Notes under the pieces: generated by a model
What the model was told of the DNA's origin: nothing
The model's database searches: none
Seen by the model: the letters and a program-made list of their open reading frames with translations, nothing else
Position numbers and translations under genes: made by a program
Shown: positions 35,934 to 43,736 of the stretch, one piece after another
How the letters are laid out: every line of letters starts with the position of its first letter
Numbering within the stretch: the stretch's first letter is position 1
Source of the DNA: Ilumatobacter sp.
GTDB lineage: Bacteria > Actinomycetota > Acidimicrobiia > Acidimicrobiales > Ilumatobacteraceae
Assembly: GCF_030065885.1 (NCBI RefSeq)
Contig: NZ_JASJCS010000009.1
Coordinates: 1 to 64,000, forward strand
DNA: 64,000 nucleotides
Reading direction: 5' to 3'

Positions 35934-38696
35934 GTGAACCACCCCTCCCCCACGGCGCCCGCCGGCGTCGGCGACGACATCCGACTGCTCGGCAGGCTGA
36001 TCGGCGACGTGCTGCGCGAGCAGGCCGGCGACGGCACGTTCGAGCTGGTCGAACGCGTACGCCGGATCGCCGTCCACGCCCGCCGCAACGACGAGAACCC
36101 GGTCGAGCCGCTCATCGGCGAGCTCGCCGATGCCGACATCCATGACGCACTCCACCTCATCCGCGCGTTCGGCTGGCTGTCGCTGCTCGCCAACACCGCC
36201 GAGGACCTCAACCTCGAACGGCGGCGCCGCTACCACCGGGATGTCGGCACCGCCCCGCAGGAGGGCAGCGTCGAGGCGAGCATCACGCGCCTGATCGCCC
36301 GGGGTGTGCCCAGCAAGCGGATCATCGCCGAGCTCGAGCAGCTGATGGTCACCCCGGTCATCACCGCGCACCCGACCGAGGTCAGGCGCCAGACGGTGCT
36401 CGATCACGTCGACCGCGTCGCGGCGCTGCTCGACCTCCGCTGGCGGTCGATCGACAGCCCCAGCGAGGTGGCCGAGATCGACGAGCAGCTCCGCGTCGAG
36501 GTGCTGACGTTGTGGCAGACCGCGAAGTTGCGGCTCTCGAAGCTGCGGGTCTCCGACGAGATCGGCGAGGCGCTGCGCTACTACCGCTCGAGCATCTTCG
36601 AGACGGTGCCGCGCCTCGAGCGCGACGTCGAAGCGCTCGTCGAGCAACACCTCGGCGCCACCATCAGCAACCCGCGAGCGATCTCGATGGGCTCGTGGAT
36701 CGGCGGCGACCGCGACGGCAACCCGTTCGTCACCGCCGCCGTGCTCCGAGATGCCGTCCAGTCGCAGGCGACCGAGGCGTATCAGCACCATCTCACCGCG
36801 CTCGCCGACCTGGCCCGCAACCTGTCGATGTCGAGCCGCCTCGTCACCCCGACGCCTGCGGTCGAGCAGCTCGCGGCGGCGTCACAGGACGACTCCCCGT
36901 TCCGCGCCGACGAGCCGTACCGCCGCGCGCTGCGCGGCATGCACGCCCGCCTGTGGGCCATGGCCGCGGGCGTGCTCGACCAGGTACCCGGCCCCGAGCG
37001 ACACGCTCGGCTGCCCGCCTACCACTCGGTCGACGAGCTGATGGCCGACCTCGACGCAATCGCGACATCGCTCCACTCGCACGGTGCGGGAAGCCTCGCC
37101 GACGCCCGCATCGATCCGGTCCGGCGCGGCGTCGCCATCTTCGGCACCCATCTCTGCGGCCTCGACATGCGGCAGAACAGCGGCGTGCACGAAGAGGTGC
37201 TCGCCGAGCTCTTCCGGGTCGCCGGCGTCACCGACGACTACCTCGCACTCGACGAGGACGACCGCATCGCCCTGCTGACCGCCGAGTTGGGTGGGCAACG
37301 CCCGTTGGCGGCGCCGTTCGGCAGCTACAGCCCGGTCACCCGAGGCGAGCTCGACGTGCTGCGCGAGGCCGCGTCGGCACACGACCGCTTCGGCGACCGG
37401 ACCATCCCGCACTACGTGATCTCGATGGCGACGTCGGTCAGCGACGTGCTCGAGGTGGCCGTGCTGCTCAAGGAGGTCGGCCTCGTCCGGGTCGACCCCG
37501 CGGACGGCACGATCACGAGCTCGCTCGACATCGTGCCGCTGTTCGAGACGATCGACGACCTGCGCAACGCCCATCACACCCTGACGGCCCTGCTGACCCA
37601 CGAGCGGTACCGCGGCATCGTCGACAGCCGATCGGGGTGGCAGGAGGTGATGATCGGGTACTCCGACTCGAACAAGGACGGCGGCTACGTCGCGTCGCAG
37701 TGGGCCTTGTTCAGCGCGCAGCGCGCGCTCGTCGCCGCCGCCAGGGCGAACGGCGTGCGGATCCGCCTCTTCCACGGACGTGGTGGCACCGTCGGCCGCG
37801 GCGGCGGGCCCGCCTATCAGGCGATCCTGGCGCAGCCGGCGGGCTCGGTGCACGGCGCCCTCCGCATGACCGAGCAGGGCGAGATGGTGGCGGCCAAGTA
37901 CGCACAACCCGCATCCGCACGCCGCAACCTCGAGACGCTCCTGTCGGCCACGCTGGAGGCGAGCTGCCTCGACGACGACCACATGGGCGACGACGTCGAC
38001 CGGTTCACTGCGGCCATGGACGAGCTCGCCGACCTCGCACTCGGGGCCTACCACGAGCTGATCGACGGCTCGTCCGAGCGCTTCGTCGGGTTCTTCCGGT
38101 CGATCACCCCGATCGGCGAGATCGCCAGCCTGAACGTCGGGAGCCGCCCGGCCTCGCGCAAGAACTCCAACCGCATCCAGGACCTGCGGGCGATCCCGTG
38201 GGTGTTCGGCTGGAGTCAGTGCCGGCTCAACATCCCCGGCTGGTTCGGCGCCGGGAGCGCGTTCGAGGCGTACGCCACCGACGACGACCGGATCGCCACG
38301 CTGCACGACATGCAGGCGCGGTGGCCGTTCTTCCAGGCGATGCTCAACAACATGGGCATGGTGCTGGCCAAGGCCGACATCGGGATCGGTCGCCGGTACG
38401 CCGAAGCCCTGGTCGACGACGACCAGACCCGCGAGGAGATCTTCGGCCTGATCGAGCGTGAACACGCCCGCACGCTCGCCTGGCACGCCCGGCTCACCGG
38501 ATCGGACGATCCGCTCGCCGACAACCAGGTGCTGGCGCGCAGCATGAGGAACCGCTTCCCCTACCTCGACCCGCTGCACGTCATGCAGGTCGAACTGCTG
38601 CGGCGCTACCGCGCCGGCGACCACTCCGAGCTGGTCGAGCGCGGCATCCAGCTGACGCTCAACACCATCGCCACCGGTCTCCGCAACTCCGGCTGA
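35934..38696 (+). CDS. ppc: Phosphoenolpyruvate carboxylase
   Basis: 920-aa enzyme carboxylating phosphoenolpyruvate to oxaloacetate, replenishing the TCA cycle. All main motifs are intact: TAHPTEVRRQTVLDH, GSWIGGDRDGNPFVTA, VMIGYSDSNKDGGYVASQWALF, FHGRGGTVGRGGGPAYQAI, GSRPASRK with IPWVFGWSQCRLNIPGWFGAGSA, and the C-terminal LTLNTIATGLRNSG. The GTG at 35934 is set by an AGGAG site 6 nt upstream, inside the end of the lipoprotein gene. Confidence 0.97.
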   Translation: MNHPSPTAPAGVGDDIRLLGRLIGDVLREQAGDGTFELVERVRRIAVHARRNDENPVEPLIGELADADIHDALHLIRAFGWLSLLANTAEDLNLERRRRYHRDVGTAPQEGSVEASITRLIARGVPSKRIIAELEQLMVTPVITAHPTEVRRQTVLDHVDRVAALLDLRWRSIDSPSEVAEIDEQLRVEVLTLWQTAKLRLSKLRVSDEIGEALRYYRSSIFETVPRLERDVEALVEQHLGATISNPRAISMGSWIGGDRDGNPFVTAAVLRDAVQSQATEAYQHHLTALADLARNLSMSSRLVTPTPAVEQLAAASQDDSPFRADEPYRRALRGMHARLWAMAAGVLDQVPGPERHARLPAYHSVDELMADLDAIATSLHSHGAGSLADARIDPVRRGVAIFGTHLCGLDMRQNSGVHEEVLAELFRVAGVTDDYLALDEDDRIALLTAELGGQRPLAAPFGSYSPVTRGELDVLREAASAHDRFGDRTIPHYVISMATSVSDVLEVAVLLKEVGLVRVDPADGTITSSLDIVPLFETIDDLRNAHHTLTALLTHERYRGIVDSRSGWQEVMIGYSDSNKDGGYVASQWALFSAQRALVAAARANGVRIRLFHGRGGTVGRGGGPAYQAILAQPAGSVHGALRMTEQGEMVAAKYAQPASARRNLETLLSATLEASCLDDDHMGDDVDRFTAAMDELADLALGAYHELIDGSSERFVGFFRSITPIGEIASLNVGSRPASRKNSNRIQDLRAIPWVFGWSQCRLNIPGWFGAGSAFEAYATDDDRIATLHDMQARWPFFQAMLNNMGMVLAKADIGIGRRYAEALVDDDQTREEIFGLIEREHARTLAWHARLTGSDDPLADNQVLARSMRNRFPYLDPLHVMQVELLRRYRAGDHSELVERGIQLTLNTIATGLRNSG

Positions 38697-38802
38697 GACG
38701 GGGCACGGACGCCGACTCGCTGCGTTCCGTCTCGCCGCCCGCCGACCACAGTCGGCGGGGGCTCGCCGCGCCTTGCGCTCGGCGCCCCTGCCCCCGTCTC
38801 AG
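38693..38802. repeat. Cloverleaf-like inverted repeat element after ppc
   Basis: A 110-bp unit closed by CTGAGACGGGGCA (from the ppc stop) and its near-complement TGCCCCCGTCTCAG (one extra C). Inside are three hairpins: ACGGACGC...GCGTTCCGT (38706-38730), perfect CCCGCCGAC-CACA-GTCGGCGGG (38738-38759), and a GCGCC...GGCGC arm (38768-38785). It could be the ppc terminator, a repeat-element copy, or a structured RNA. Confidence 0.55.
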
Positions 38803-38896
38803 ATACCAGACTCCTCGTCGGCGCGTCGGCGCCTTGCGACGGGTGGCGGTCAGTGCGAATTCCTGGACGAGTGGTCGTTCGCGCTTGCGGCGGCGG

Positions 38897-38902
38897 TACG
38901 GT
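38897..38902 (+). promoter_or_regulatory. -10 hexamer TACGGT of the SelW-like gene
   Basis: TACGGT ends 7 nt before the ATG at 38910. Confidence 0.5.
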
Positions 38903-38909
38903 CGTTCAC

Positions 38910-39179
38910 ATGGCGAATCACACCGTGAGCATCACGTACTGCGTGCCTTGAGACTACTCCGAGCAGGCCGTGAGCGCTGCGAGAGACCTGATGCACGACT
39001 ACCAGCACGTGATCGCCGAGCTGTCGTTGGTCGCCGGTTCGAAGGGGATCTTCGATGTCGTCGTGGACGGCCGGACCCTGTACTCGAAGCACGAGACCGG
39101 CCGCCACGCCGAACCGGGTGAGGTGTTGGCGTTGTTCCGTGAGCAGTTCGCTGCCGACGTCACGCCGTACGAGCGCTGA
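38910..39179 (+). CDS. SelW/Rdx-family selenoprotein with in-frame UGA (Sec14)
   Basis: 89-aa thioredoxin-like redox protein of the SelW/SelT/SelH (Rdx) family. Reading through the TGA at 38949-38951 gives MANHTVSITYCVP-U-DYSEQ, the family's CxxU redox motif at residues 11-14 just after the first strand. The frame then continues without a break through LMHDYQHVIAELSLV, GSKGIFDVVVDGRTLYSKHETGRHAEPGEVLALFREQF, which fits the family's GxFxVxxDGxxxxSKxxxGRFP region, to a normal TGA at 39177. A hairpin with bacterial SECIS geometry follows the internal TGA. TACGGT lies 7 nt before the ATG. Standard gene calling would stop at the TGA or start at the GTG at 38970 and lose the active site. sel genes and tRNA-Sec must lie elsewhere. 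Confidence 0.88.
38963..38980 (+). promoter_or_regulatory. Candidate bacterial SECIS hairpin
   Basis: GCAGGC, loop CGTGA, GC-G-CTGC: a 6-bp stem with one bulged G and a G at the second loop position. The stem begins 11 nt after the in-frame TGA and the loop 17 nt after it, the same 11-nt linker as in the E. coli fdhF SECIS. It lies inside the coding region, as bacterial SECIS elements do. Confidence 0.7.
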
Positions 39180-39187
39180 GAGCGCTC
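39171..39187. terminator. Hairpin over the SelW-like stop, between converging genes
   Basis: GAGCGCT-GAG-AGCGCTC is a perfect 7-bp stem overlapping the stop codon, followed by a CCCC-TCAA-GGGG hairpin. It probably serves both the SelW-like gene and convergent csp. Confidence 0.5.
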
Positions 39188-39205
39188 CCCCTCAAGGGGT
39201 GTGGA

Positions 39206-39406
39206 TCAGACGACTTTGACGTTGGTCGCCTCGGGACCCTTGCGGCCCGGGGCGATGTCGAACTCGACCGTCTGACCATCGAGGAGGGTGCGTCGCCCGG
39301 TGCCCTCGATGTTCGAGAAGTGCACGAAGACGTCGTCACCGTCGTCACGGCTGATGAATCCGAAGCCCTTCTGATCGTTGAAGAACTTCACTGTGCCGGT
39401 AGCCAT
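39206..39406 (-). CDS. csp: Cold-shock domain protein (CspA family)
   Basis: 66-aa single OB-fold RNA chaperone. RNP1 (KGFGFISRD) and RNP2 (VFVHFSNI) are intact: [40 protein letters not shown] hexamer at 39463-39468 suggests a leader of about 50 nt containing a GCCACC/GGTGGC hairpin (39435-39448), as is common for cold-shock genes with structured leaders. Confidence 0.96.
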   Translation of the reverse strand: MATGTVKFFNDQKGFGFISRDDGDDVFVHFSNIEGTGRRTLLDGQTVEFDIAPGRKGPEATNVKVV

Positions 39407-39462
39407 GTTGCGTTACTGCTTTCTGTTGCCGCCGGCCACCACGGTGGCGACCGACCGGACCG

Positions 39463-39468
39463 ACGCTA
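39463..39468 (-). promoter_or_regulatory. -10 hexamer TAGCGT of csp
   Basis: TAGCGT on the minus strand lies 56 nt before the csp ATG. Confidence 0.4.
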
Positions 39469-39522
39469 TCGAGCCTGCGACCGGAAAGCTCATCGGAGAC
39501 GAACCGTCGCCCGCCGGATCGT

Positions 39523-39807
39523 TCATTCGACCCACCGGGTCTCGGCGCCGATCACCTCGATCTCGGGGCGCGACCAGAGGAACCGATCGATCGAATCGAC
39601 GACCTCTTCGGCGAGACGGGCCTCCGAGGCGACCACGGCGAAACCCAGCGTCGCACGCTGCCAGGTGTCCTGCCCGCCGACCTCGGCCGCCGACACACCG
39701 AAGCGCTGACGGGTGCTGTCGAGCAGCGAACGGACGACCTGGCGACGGTCCTTCAACGACTGCGACGCCGGGATGCGGATCTCGACCTCGAACCCCACGA
39801 CATGCAC
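39523..39807 (-). CDS. DUF503 (YlxP-like) protein
   Basis: 94 aa. The pattern MHVVGFEVEIRIPASQSLKDRRQVVRSLLDSTRQRFGVSAAEVGGQDTWQRATLGFAVVASEA is the DUF503 family, small ferredoxin-fold-like proteins often near ribosome-maturation genes and of unknown function. The GTG at 39807 lies 6 nt below TACCGT. Confidence 0.92.
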   Translation of the reverse strand: MHVVGFEVEIRIPASQSLKDRRQVVRSLLDSTRQRFGVSAAEVGGQDTWQRATLGFAVVASEARLAEEVVDSIDRFLWSRPEIEVIGAETRWVE

Positions 39808-39813
39808 GGGGGC

Positions 39814-39819
39814 ACGGTA
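39814..39819 (-). promoter_or_regulatory. -10 hexamer TACCGT of the DUF503 gene
   Basis: TACCGT on the minus strand ends 6 nt before the GTG at 39807. Confidence 0.5.
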
Positions 39820-39846
39820 CCGGTACGAGGCCGCCGCAGGGTCGTC

Positions 39847-39904
39847 TCACCAGTCGACGGGCGCCGTCACCAGTTCACGGCCCGTCACCAGTTGACGGGC
39901 GCCG
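39847..39904. repeat. Three imperfect tandem repeats over the 3' end of the PhyH gene
   Basis: Units TCACCAGTCGACGGGCGCCG, TCACCAGTTCACGGCCCG and TCACCAGTTGACGGGCGCCG. The last unit encodes the end of the PhyH protein (APVNW-stop); the other two repeat that end downstream of the stop. Confidence 0.7.
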
Positions 39905-40814
39905 TCACCTGGTCGGCGACGTCGGCGCCGTCCGGGATGAAGTGCACGACGAACGAGCGCCTGGTCGAGTCGGCGCGGCGGATCTGCTGGCCGCCGTGGA
40001 TCAGCATCCCGTGCCAGAACAGCACGTCGCCCTTCTTCGCCAGGAACTCGCGCTGCTCGAACCGGGCGGCCTCACCGTCGACGTGCGCCTGGTAGGCGCC
40101 CGAGAGCGCGGGGTCGGCGGTCCGCAGGTTGACCATCGGGTAGCCGTCGAAGCCGGCGAACAGCCGCTCGCGGTGCGACCCGGGGTAGTAGACGAGCGGG
40201 CCCGAGCCCTCGACGATGTCCTCGCAGGCGATCCAGGCGCCGCAGATGAGCGTGGGGACACCCAGGTGGAACACCGCGGTGTCCTGGTGGAGCGCCTGAC
40301 GACTGCCGTTGTGGAAGTTGATCGAGTACGTGGCTCTGCTGTCGACGCCGAGGATCATCGACGCGACCCGCCTGAGCTCGGGGTGGTTGCGCACTGCGTC
40401 GGCGGCCCCCGAGTGCTGGAAGAAGCCGTGCACCCGCCAGCTGGAACGATCGCGGATGGCGACTCGATCCTCTCGATCGAGGGTGAGCAGCTCGGAGTGC
40501 GACGTCGTCGCCCGGTGCCCGCCGTCGAGCTCGAGGTCGTGCACCACCAGGTCGTCGAGCGGCCGGTCGCCGATGAACATCCGGTCGAGGTCGCCGACCA
40601 TCTCGTCGAGCAGGTCGTGGGGCACGACGTCCTCGACGATCGCGTAGCCGTCGCGGACCCACGAGCGGAGGATCCGCTCGTCGACGGTCGAGCCGGCCCG
40701 CTCCGTGATCTCGTCGATCGCACCGGGCTCGTCGAACCAAGCGCTCGTCGGCAACGCCACGGGCCGGTGGCGACCGCCTGCGACCATGCGGCGGAGACGG
40801 GTGAGGATCGACAT
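39885..40814 (-). CDS. Phytanoyl-CoA dioxygenase (PhyH) family protein
   Basis: 309-aa Fe(II)/2-oxoglutarate-dependent oxygenase fold. The iron-binding HxD is in ALHQDTAVFHLG (about residue 195) and the distal His in LIHGGQQIRRADSTRRSFVVHF with the 2-oxoglutarate-binding Arg. Also typical is SGPLVYYPGSHRE. The substrate is unknown; family members hydroxylate lipids, natural products and small metabolites. TAGCGT lies 8 nt before the ATG. It is divergent from the histidine-kinase gene across about 110 bp. Confidence 0.9.
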   Translation of the reverse strand: MSILTRLRRMVAGGRHRPVALPTSAWFDEPGAIDEITERAGSTVDERILRSWVRDGYAIVEDVVPHDLLDEMVGDLDRMFIGDRPLDDLVVHDLELDGGHRATTSHSELLTLDREDRVAIRDRSSWRVHGFFQHSGAADAVRNHPELRRVASMILGVDSRATYSINFHNGSRQALHQDTAVFHLGVPTLICGAWIACEDIVEGSGPLVYYPGSHRERLFAGFDGYPMVNLRTADPALSGAYQAHVDGEAARFEQREFLAKKGDVLFWHGMLIHGGQQIRRADSTRRSFVVHFIPDGADVADQVTAPVNW

Positions 40815-40822
40815 CGACCGTC

Positions 40823-40828
40823 ACGCTA
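40823..40828 (-). promoter_or_regulatory. -10 hexamer TAGCGT of the PhyH gene
   Basis: TAGCGT on the minus strand ends 8 nt before the ATG at 40814. Confidence 0.5.
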
Positions 40829-40913
40829 ACCGTCAGCGGGCAACAGGGCCGGTCCGCCCGAGGGATGACGATCTGTCGTTCCGCCGGCGGATGCCGGCCC
40901 CTCGCCCACTCAC

Positions 40914-40919
40914 TAGCGT
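40914..40919 (+). promoter_or_regulatory. -10 hexamer TAGCGT of the two-component operon
   Basis: TAGCGT ends 7 nt before the ATG at 40927. Confidence 0.5.
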
Positions 40920-40926
40920 CAGGGAC

Positions 40927-42153
40927 ATGTGGCAGGCGACGGCGCGCACCAGAGCAGCCGCTCGCGCCGTCCGCACCGCCGCCCAGGCACGCCCGTTCGC
41001 CACCGATATCGTGTTCGCCGTCGTGATGGGCGCGCTCGGCGTCGTCGGCCACCTGACCGCGTCCGTCGAGGCCAGCGAGCGCGACGCCGGTCCGGTCGGT
41101 GTCGCCATCCTCGTCGCGCAGGCCGCGGCGTTCGCCTACCGCCGCCGGAGCCCCCTGATGGCGGCTTCGGTCGTCACGCTGTTCGAGATCATCTTCTGGG
41201 TCTCGGACTTCGCGACGAACTTCGACGCGATCGCCGTCCTCGCCATCTACGCAGCGACCGCCCACGGGGTCGACCGCCGGCGGACGTGGCAGGTGGTCGG
41301 CGGCATCGTCGTCGCGACCACGATCGTCGCGATCATCGGCGTCCTGGTGCCCGAGGAGGACCTCCCGGCGCTGGCCGTGGTGGGCCTCGGCATCTTGAAC
41401 CTCAGCGCGGCCGGCCTCGGTGAGATGATGTTCGCCCGGCGTCGTCGCATCGCCGAGCTGGAAGAGCGGGCGATCAGAGCCGAGCGCGAACGCGAGCTGC
41501 TGGCCGCCCAGGCCGTGCTCGACGAGCGTTCCCGGATCGCCCGCGACATGCACGACGTGGTCGCGCACAGCATGAGCGTGATGGTGGTGCAGGCAGCGGC
41601 GGCCGAGCGGCTCGTCGACGCCGACCCCGAGCGTGCGGCCGATGCACTCCGCAACGTCCAGGAGACCGGGCGCGAGAGCCTCAGCGAGATGCGCCGCATG
41701 CTCGGCGTCCTGCGAAGCGACGACGAGTCGCCGGCGATGACCCCGCAGCCGACCATGGCCGACGTCGAGTCCCTGATCGCCACCTGCAACGAGGCAGGCG
41801 TCGAGACCGAGCTGGTGGTGACCGGTACACCGCAACGACGATCGGCGGGCCCCGAGATGGCCGGCTACCGGATCGTGCAGGAGGCGCTCACCAACGTCGT
41901 CAAGCACGCCGGGCGGCCCGTGCGCGCCTCGGTCGAGATCGACTACCGCGACGACGGTGTCGTGCTCGCCGTGGTCGACGACGGGCTCGGCGCGGCGGCC
42001 AGCCTCAACGGCGACGGCATGGGTCACGGCCTCGTGGGCATGCGCGAACGCGTCGAGCTGTACAACGGCACGCTCAGAGCGGGCCCGCAGAGCGGAGGCG
42101 GGTTCGCCGTGCATGCCACCTTCCCGTACGACGACGCGGCGGCACGGGCGTGA
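40927..42153 (+). CDS. NarL-type sensor histidine kinase
   Basis: 408 aa. About five transmembrane helices fill residues 25-170, a short coiled coil follows (RRIAELEERAIRAERERELL), then the HisKA_3 dimerisation domain with the phospho-accepting His209 in RIARDMHDVVAHSMSVM, and an ATPase domain (IVQEALTNVVKHAG, AVVDDGLG, GMGHGLVGMRERVELYNG). The signal sensed is unknown, and with almost no outside domain it may be a membrane or cell-envelope stress signal. Its stop overlaps the response-regulator start, and an ABC exporter follows, so it likely controls that transporter. Confidence 0.93.
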   Translation: MWQATARTRAAARAVRTAAQARPFATDIVFAVVMGALGVVGHLTASVEASERDAGPVGVAILVAQAAAFAYRRRSPLMAASVVTLFEIIFWVSDFATNFDAIAVLAIYAATAHGVDRRRTWQVVGGIVVATTIVAIIGVLVPEEDLPALAVVGLGILNLSAAGLGEMMFARRRRIAELEERAIRAERERELLAAQAVLDERSRIARDMHDVVAHSMSVMVVQAAAAERLVDADPERAADALRNVQETGRESLSEMRRMLGVLRSDDESPAMTPQPTMADVESLIATCNEAGVETELVVTGTPQRRSAGPEMAGYRIVQEALTNVVKHAGRPVRASVEIDYRDDGVVLAVVDDGLGAAASLNGDGMGHGLVGMRERVELYNGTLRAGPQSGGGFAVHATFPYDDAAARA

Positions 42154-42818
42154 CGATCAGGGTCGCCGTCGTCGACGACCAGGCGCTGATGCGCACCGGA
42201 TTCACGATGATCCTCGAGACCGAGGACGACATCGAGGTCGTCGGCGACGCCCCGGACGGGCGGCAAGGCGTCGAGCTCTGCCGTCGCCACCGACCCGATG
42301 TCGTGCTCATGGACATCCGGATGCCCGAGATGGACGGCATCGAGGCCACCCGGCTCATCGTCGACGACGACGGCATCGACACGCGCGTGCTCGTGCTCAC
42401 CACGTTCGACCTCGACGAGTACGTCTACGGAGCGATCCGCGCCGGCGCCAGCGGGTTCTTGCTCAAGGACACGCCGCCGGACGCGCTGGTCTCGGCCGTG
42501 CGCACGCTCGCCGACGGTGAAGCCCTCCTGGCGCCGACGATCACGCGGCGCCTCATCGAGGAGTTCGTCCGGCAGCCCGGCCCAGTCGCGCCGACGACGG
42601 AGCTGCTCGACGAGCTGACCGAACGCGAGAACGAGGTGCTGCGGCTCATGGCGCGCGGCCTCTCGAATGGCGAGATCGCCGAGCACCTGATCCTCGGCGA
42701 GACGACCGTCAAGACCCACGTCAGCCGTGTGCTGACCAAGCTCGGCGTCCGCGACCGCGTCCAGGCGGTCGTGGCTGCGTACGAGACCGGCCTCGTCCGG
42801 CCGGGCGACGGCGGCTGA
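42150..42818 (+). CDS. NarL/LuxR-type response regulator
   Basis: 222 aa. Receiver domain with Asp55 as phospho-acceptor (VVLMDIRMPEMDG), acid pocket VVDDQ, Thr in VLVLTTFD and Lys in FLLKDTPPD. The C-terminal LuxR helix-turn-helix is LTERENEVLRLMARGLSNGEIAEHLILGETTVKTHVSRVLTKLGVRDRVQAV. It pairs with the overlapping histidine kinase and probably regulates the adjoining ABC genes. Confidence 0.95.
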   Translation: MTIRVAVVDDQALMRTGFTMILETEDDIEVVGDAPDGRQGVELCRRHRPDVVLMDIRMPEMDGIEATRLIVDDDGIDTRVLVLTTFDLDEYVYGAIRAGASGFLLKDTPPDALVSAVRTLADGEALLAPTITRRLIEEFVRQPGPVAPTTELLDELTERENEVLRLMARGLSNGEIAEHLILGETTVKTHVSRVLTKLGVRDRVQAVVAAYETGLVRPGDGG

Positions 42819-42921
42819 CCGGTCCGTCATCCGCACGGATGACACGGCACGACCGTGAGGTCGTGCCGCCGTACGAACGCCGATCATCACCGTGCCCGAC
42901 GCCTCTGAGCAGGGGTTTCCG

Positions 42922-42927
42922 TACCGT
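42922..42927 (+). promoter_or_regulatory. -10 hexamer TACCGT of the ABC exporter operon
   Basis: TACCGT ends 7 nt before the ATG at 42935. Confidence 0.5.
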
Positions 42928-42934
42928 CGAACGC

Positions 42935-43708
42935 ATGACACTCCTGCTCGAAACCACCCCTTCCCCCGCCCGGGTCGTCGAGGCGCCGATCGCCGCGCAG
43001 GCCCGAGGCGCCGTCAAGGTCTACGGCTCCGGCGACACCGAGGTCGTCGCCCTCGACTCCGTCGACGTCGACTTCGCAGCCGCCCAGTTCACCGCCATCA
43101 TGGGCCCGTCCGGCTCGGGCAAGTCGACGCTCATGCACTGCATGGCGGGCCTCGACTCGCTCGACAGTGGTCAGGTCAAGATCGGCGACACCGACATCTC
43201 CGGTGCCGGCGACCGTGACCTCACCCTGCTCCGGCGCGACCGGATCGGCTTCATCTTCCAGTCGTTCAACCTCGTCCCGACGCTCTCGGCGATCGAGAAC
43301 ATCACGCTGCCGCTCGACCTCGCCGGCACGAAGCCGGATCAGGCCTGGCTCGACGGCGTGATCGACACCGTCGGTCTCGGCGAGCGGCTCACCCACCGCC
43401 CGAGCGAGCTCTCTGGTGGTCAACAGCAGCGGGTCGCGGTGGCCCGCGCCCTGGCCAGCCGGCCCGAGATCATCTTCGCCGACGAGCCGACCGGCAACCT
43501 CGACAGCCACAGCGGCGCCGAGATCCTCGAGTTCATGCGCCATGCGGTCAGGGAGCACGGCCAGACGATCGTCATGGTGACCCACGACCCGGTCGCCGCG
43601 AGCTACTCGGATCGCGTCGTGTTCCTGACCGACGGGCGGATCACCGATCAGCTCTTCGACCCGACGCCTGACACCGTCCTCGACCAGATGCGCGAGCTCG
43701 GCCACTGA
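42935..43708 (+). CDS. ABC transporter ATP-binding protein (MacB/LolD type)
   Basis: 257 aa. Walker A GPSGSGKST, Q-loop FQSFNLVPTLSA, signature LSGGQQQR, Walker B IIFADEPTGNLD and switch His VTHD are all present. The FxxQSFNLVPTLSAIENI and TGNLDS patterns place it with MacB/LolD-type ATPases that serve FtsX-like permeases. The partner permease is 28 bp downstream. TACCGT lies 7 nt before the ATG, so it may be transcribed separately from the two-component genes. Confidence 0.95.
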   Translation: MTLLLETTPSPARVVEAPIAAQARGAVKVYGSGDTEVVALDSVDVDFAAAQFTAIMGPSGSGKSTLMHCMAGLDSLDSGQVKIGDTDISGAGDRDLTLLRRDRIGFIFQSFNLVPTLSAIENITLPLDLAGTKPDQAWLDGVIDTVGLGERLTHRPSELSGGQQQRVAVARALASRPEIIFADEPTGNLDSHSGAEILEFMRHAVREHGQTIVMVTHDPVAASYSDRVVFLTDGRITDQLFDPTPDTVLDQMRELGH

Positions 43709-43736
43709 TCGCCCGGGACGACGAAGGGACTCCGCC

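Noticed and set aside
38970-39179. GTG start at 38970 for a 69-aa protein
   Set aside because: It would begin after the redox motif, within the predicted SECIS loop, and lacks a ribosome site; the full frame with Sec fits the family better.
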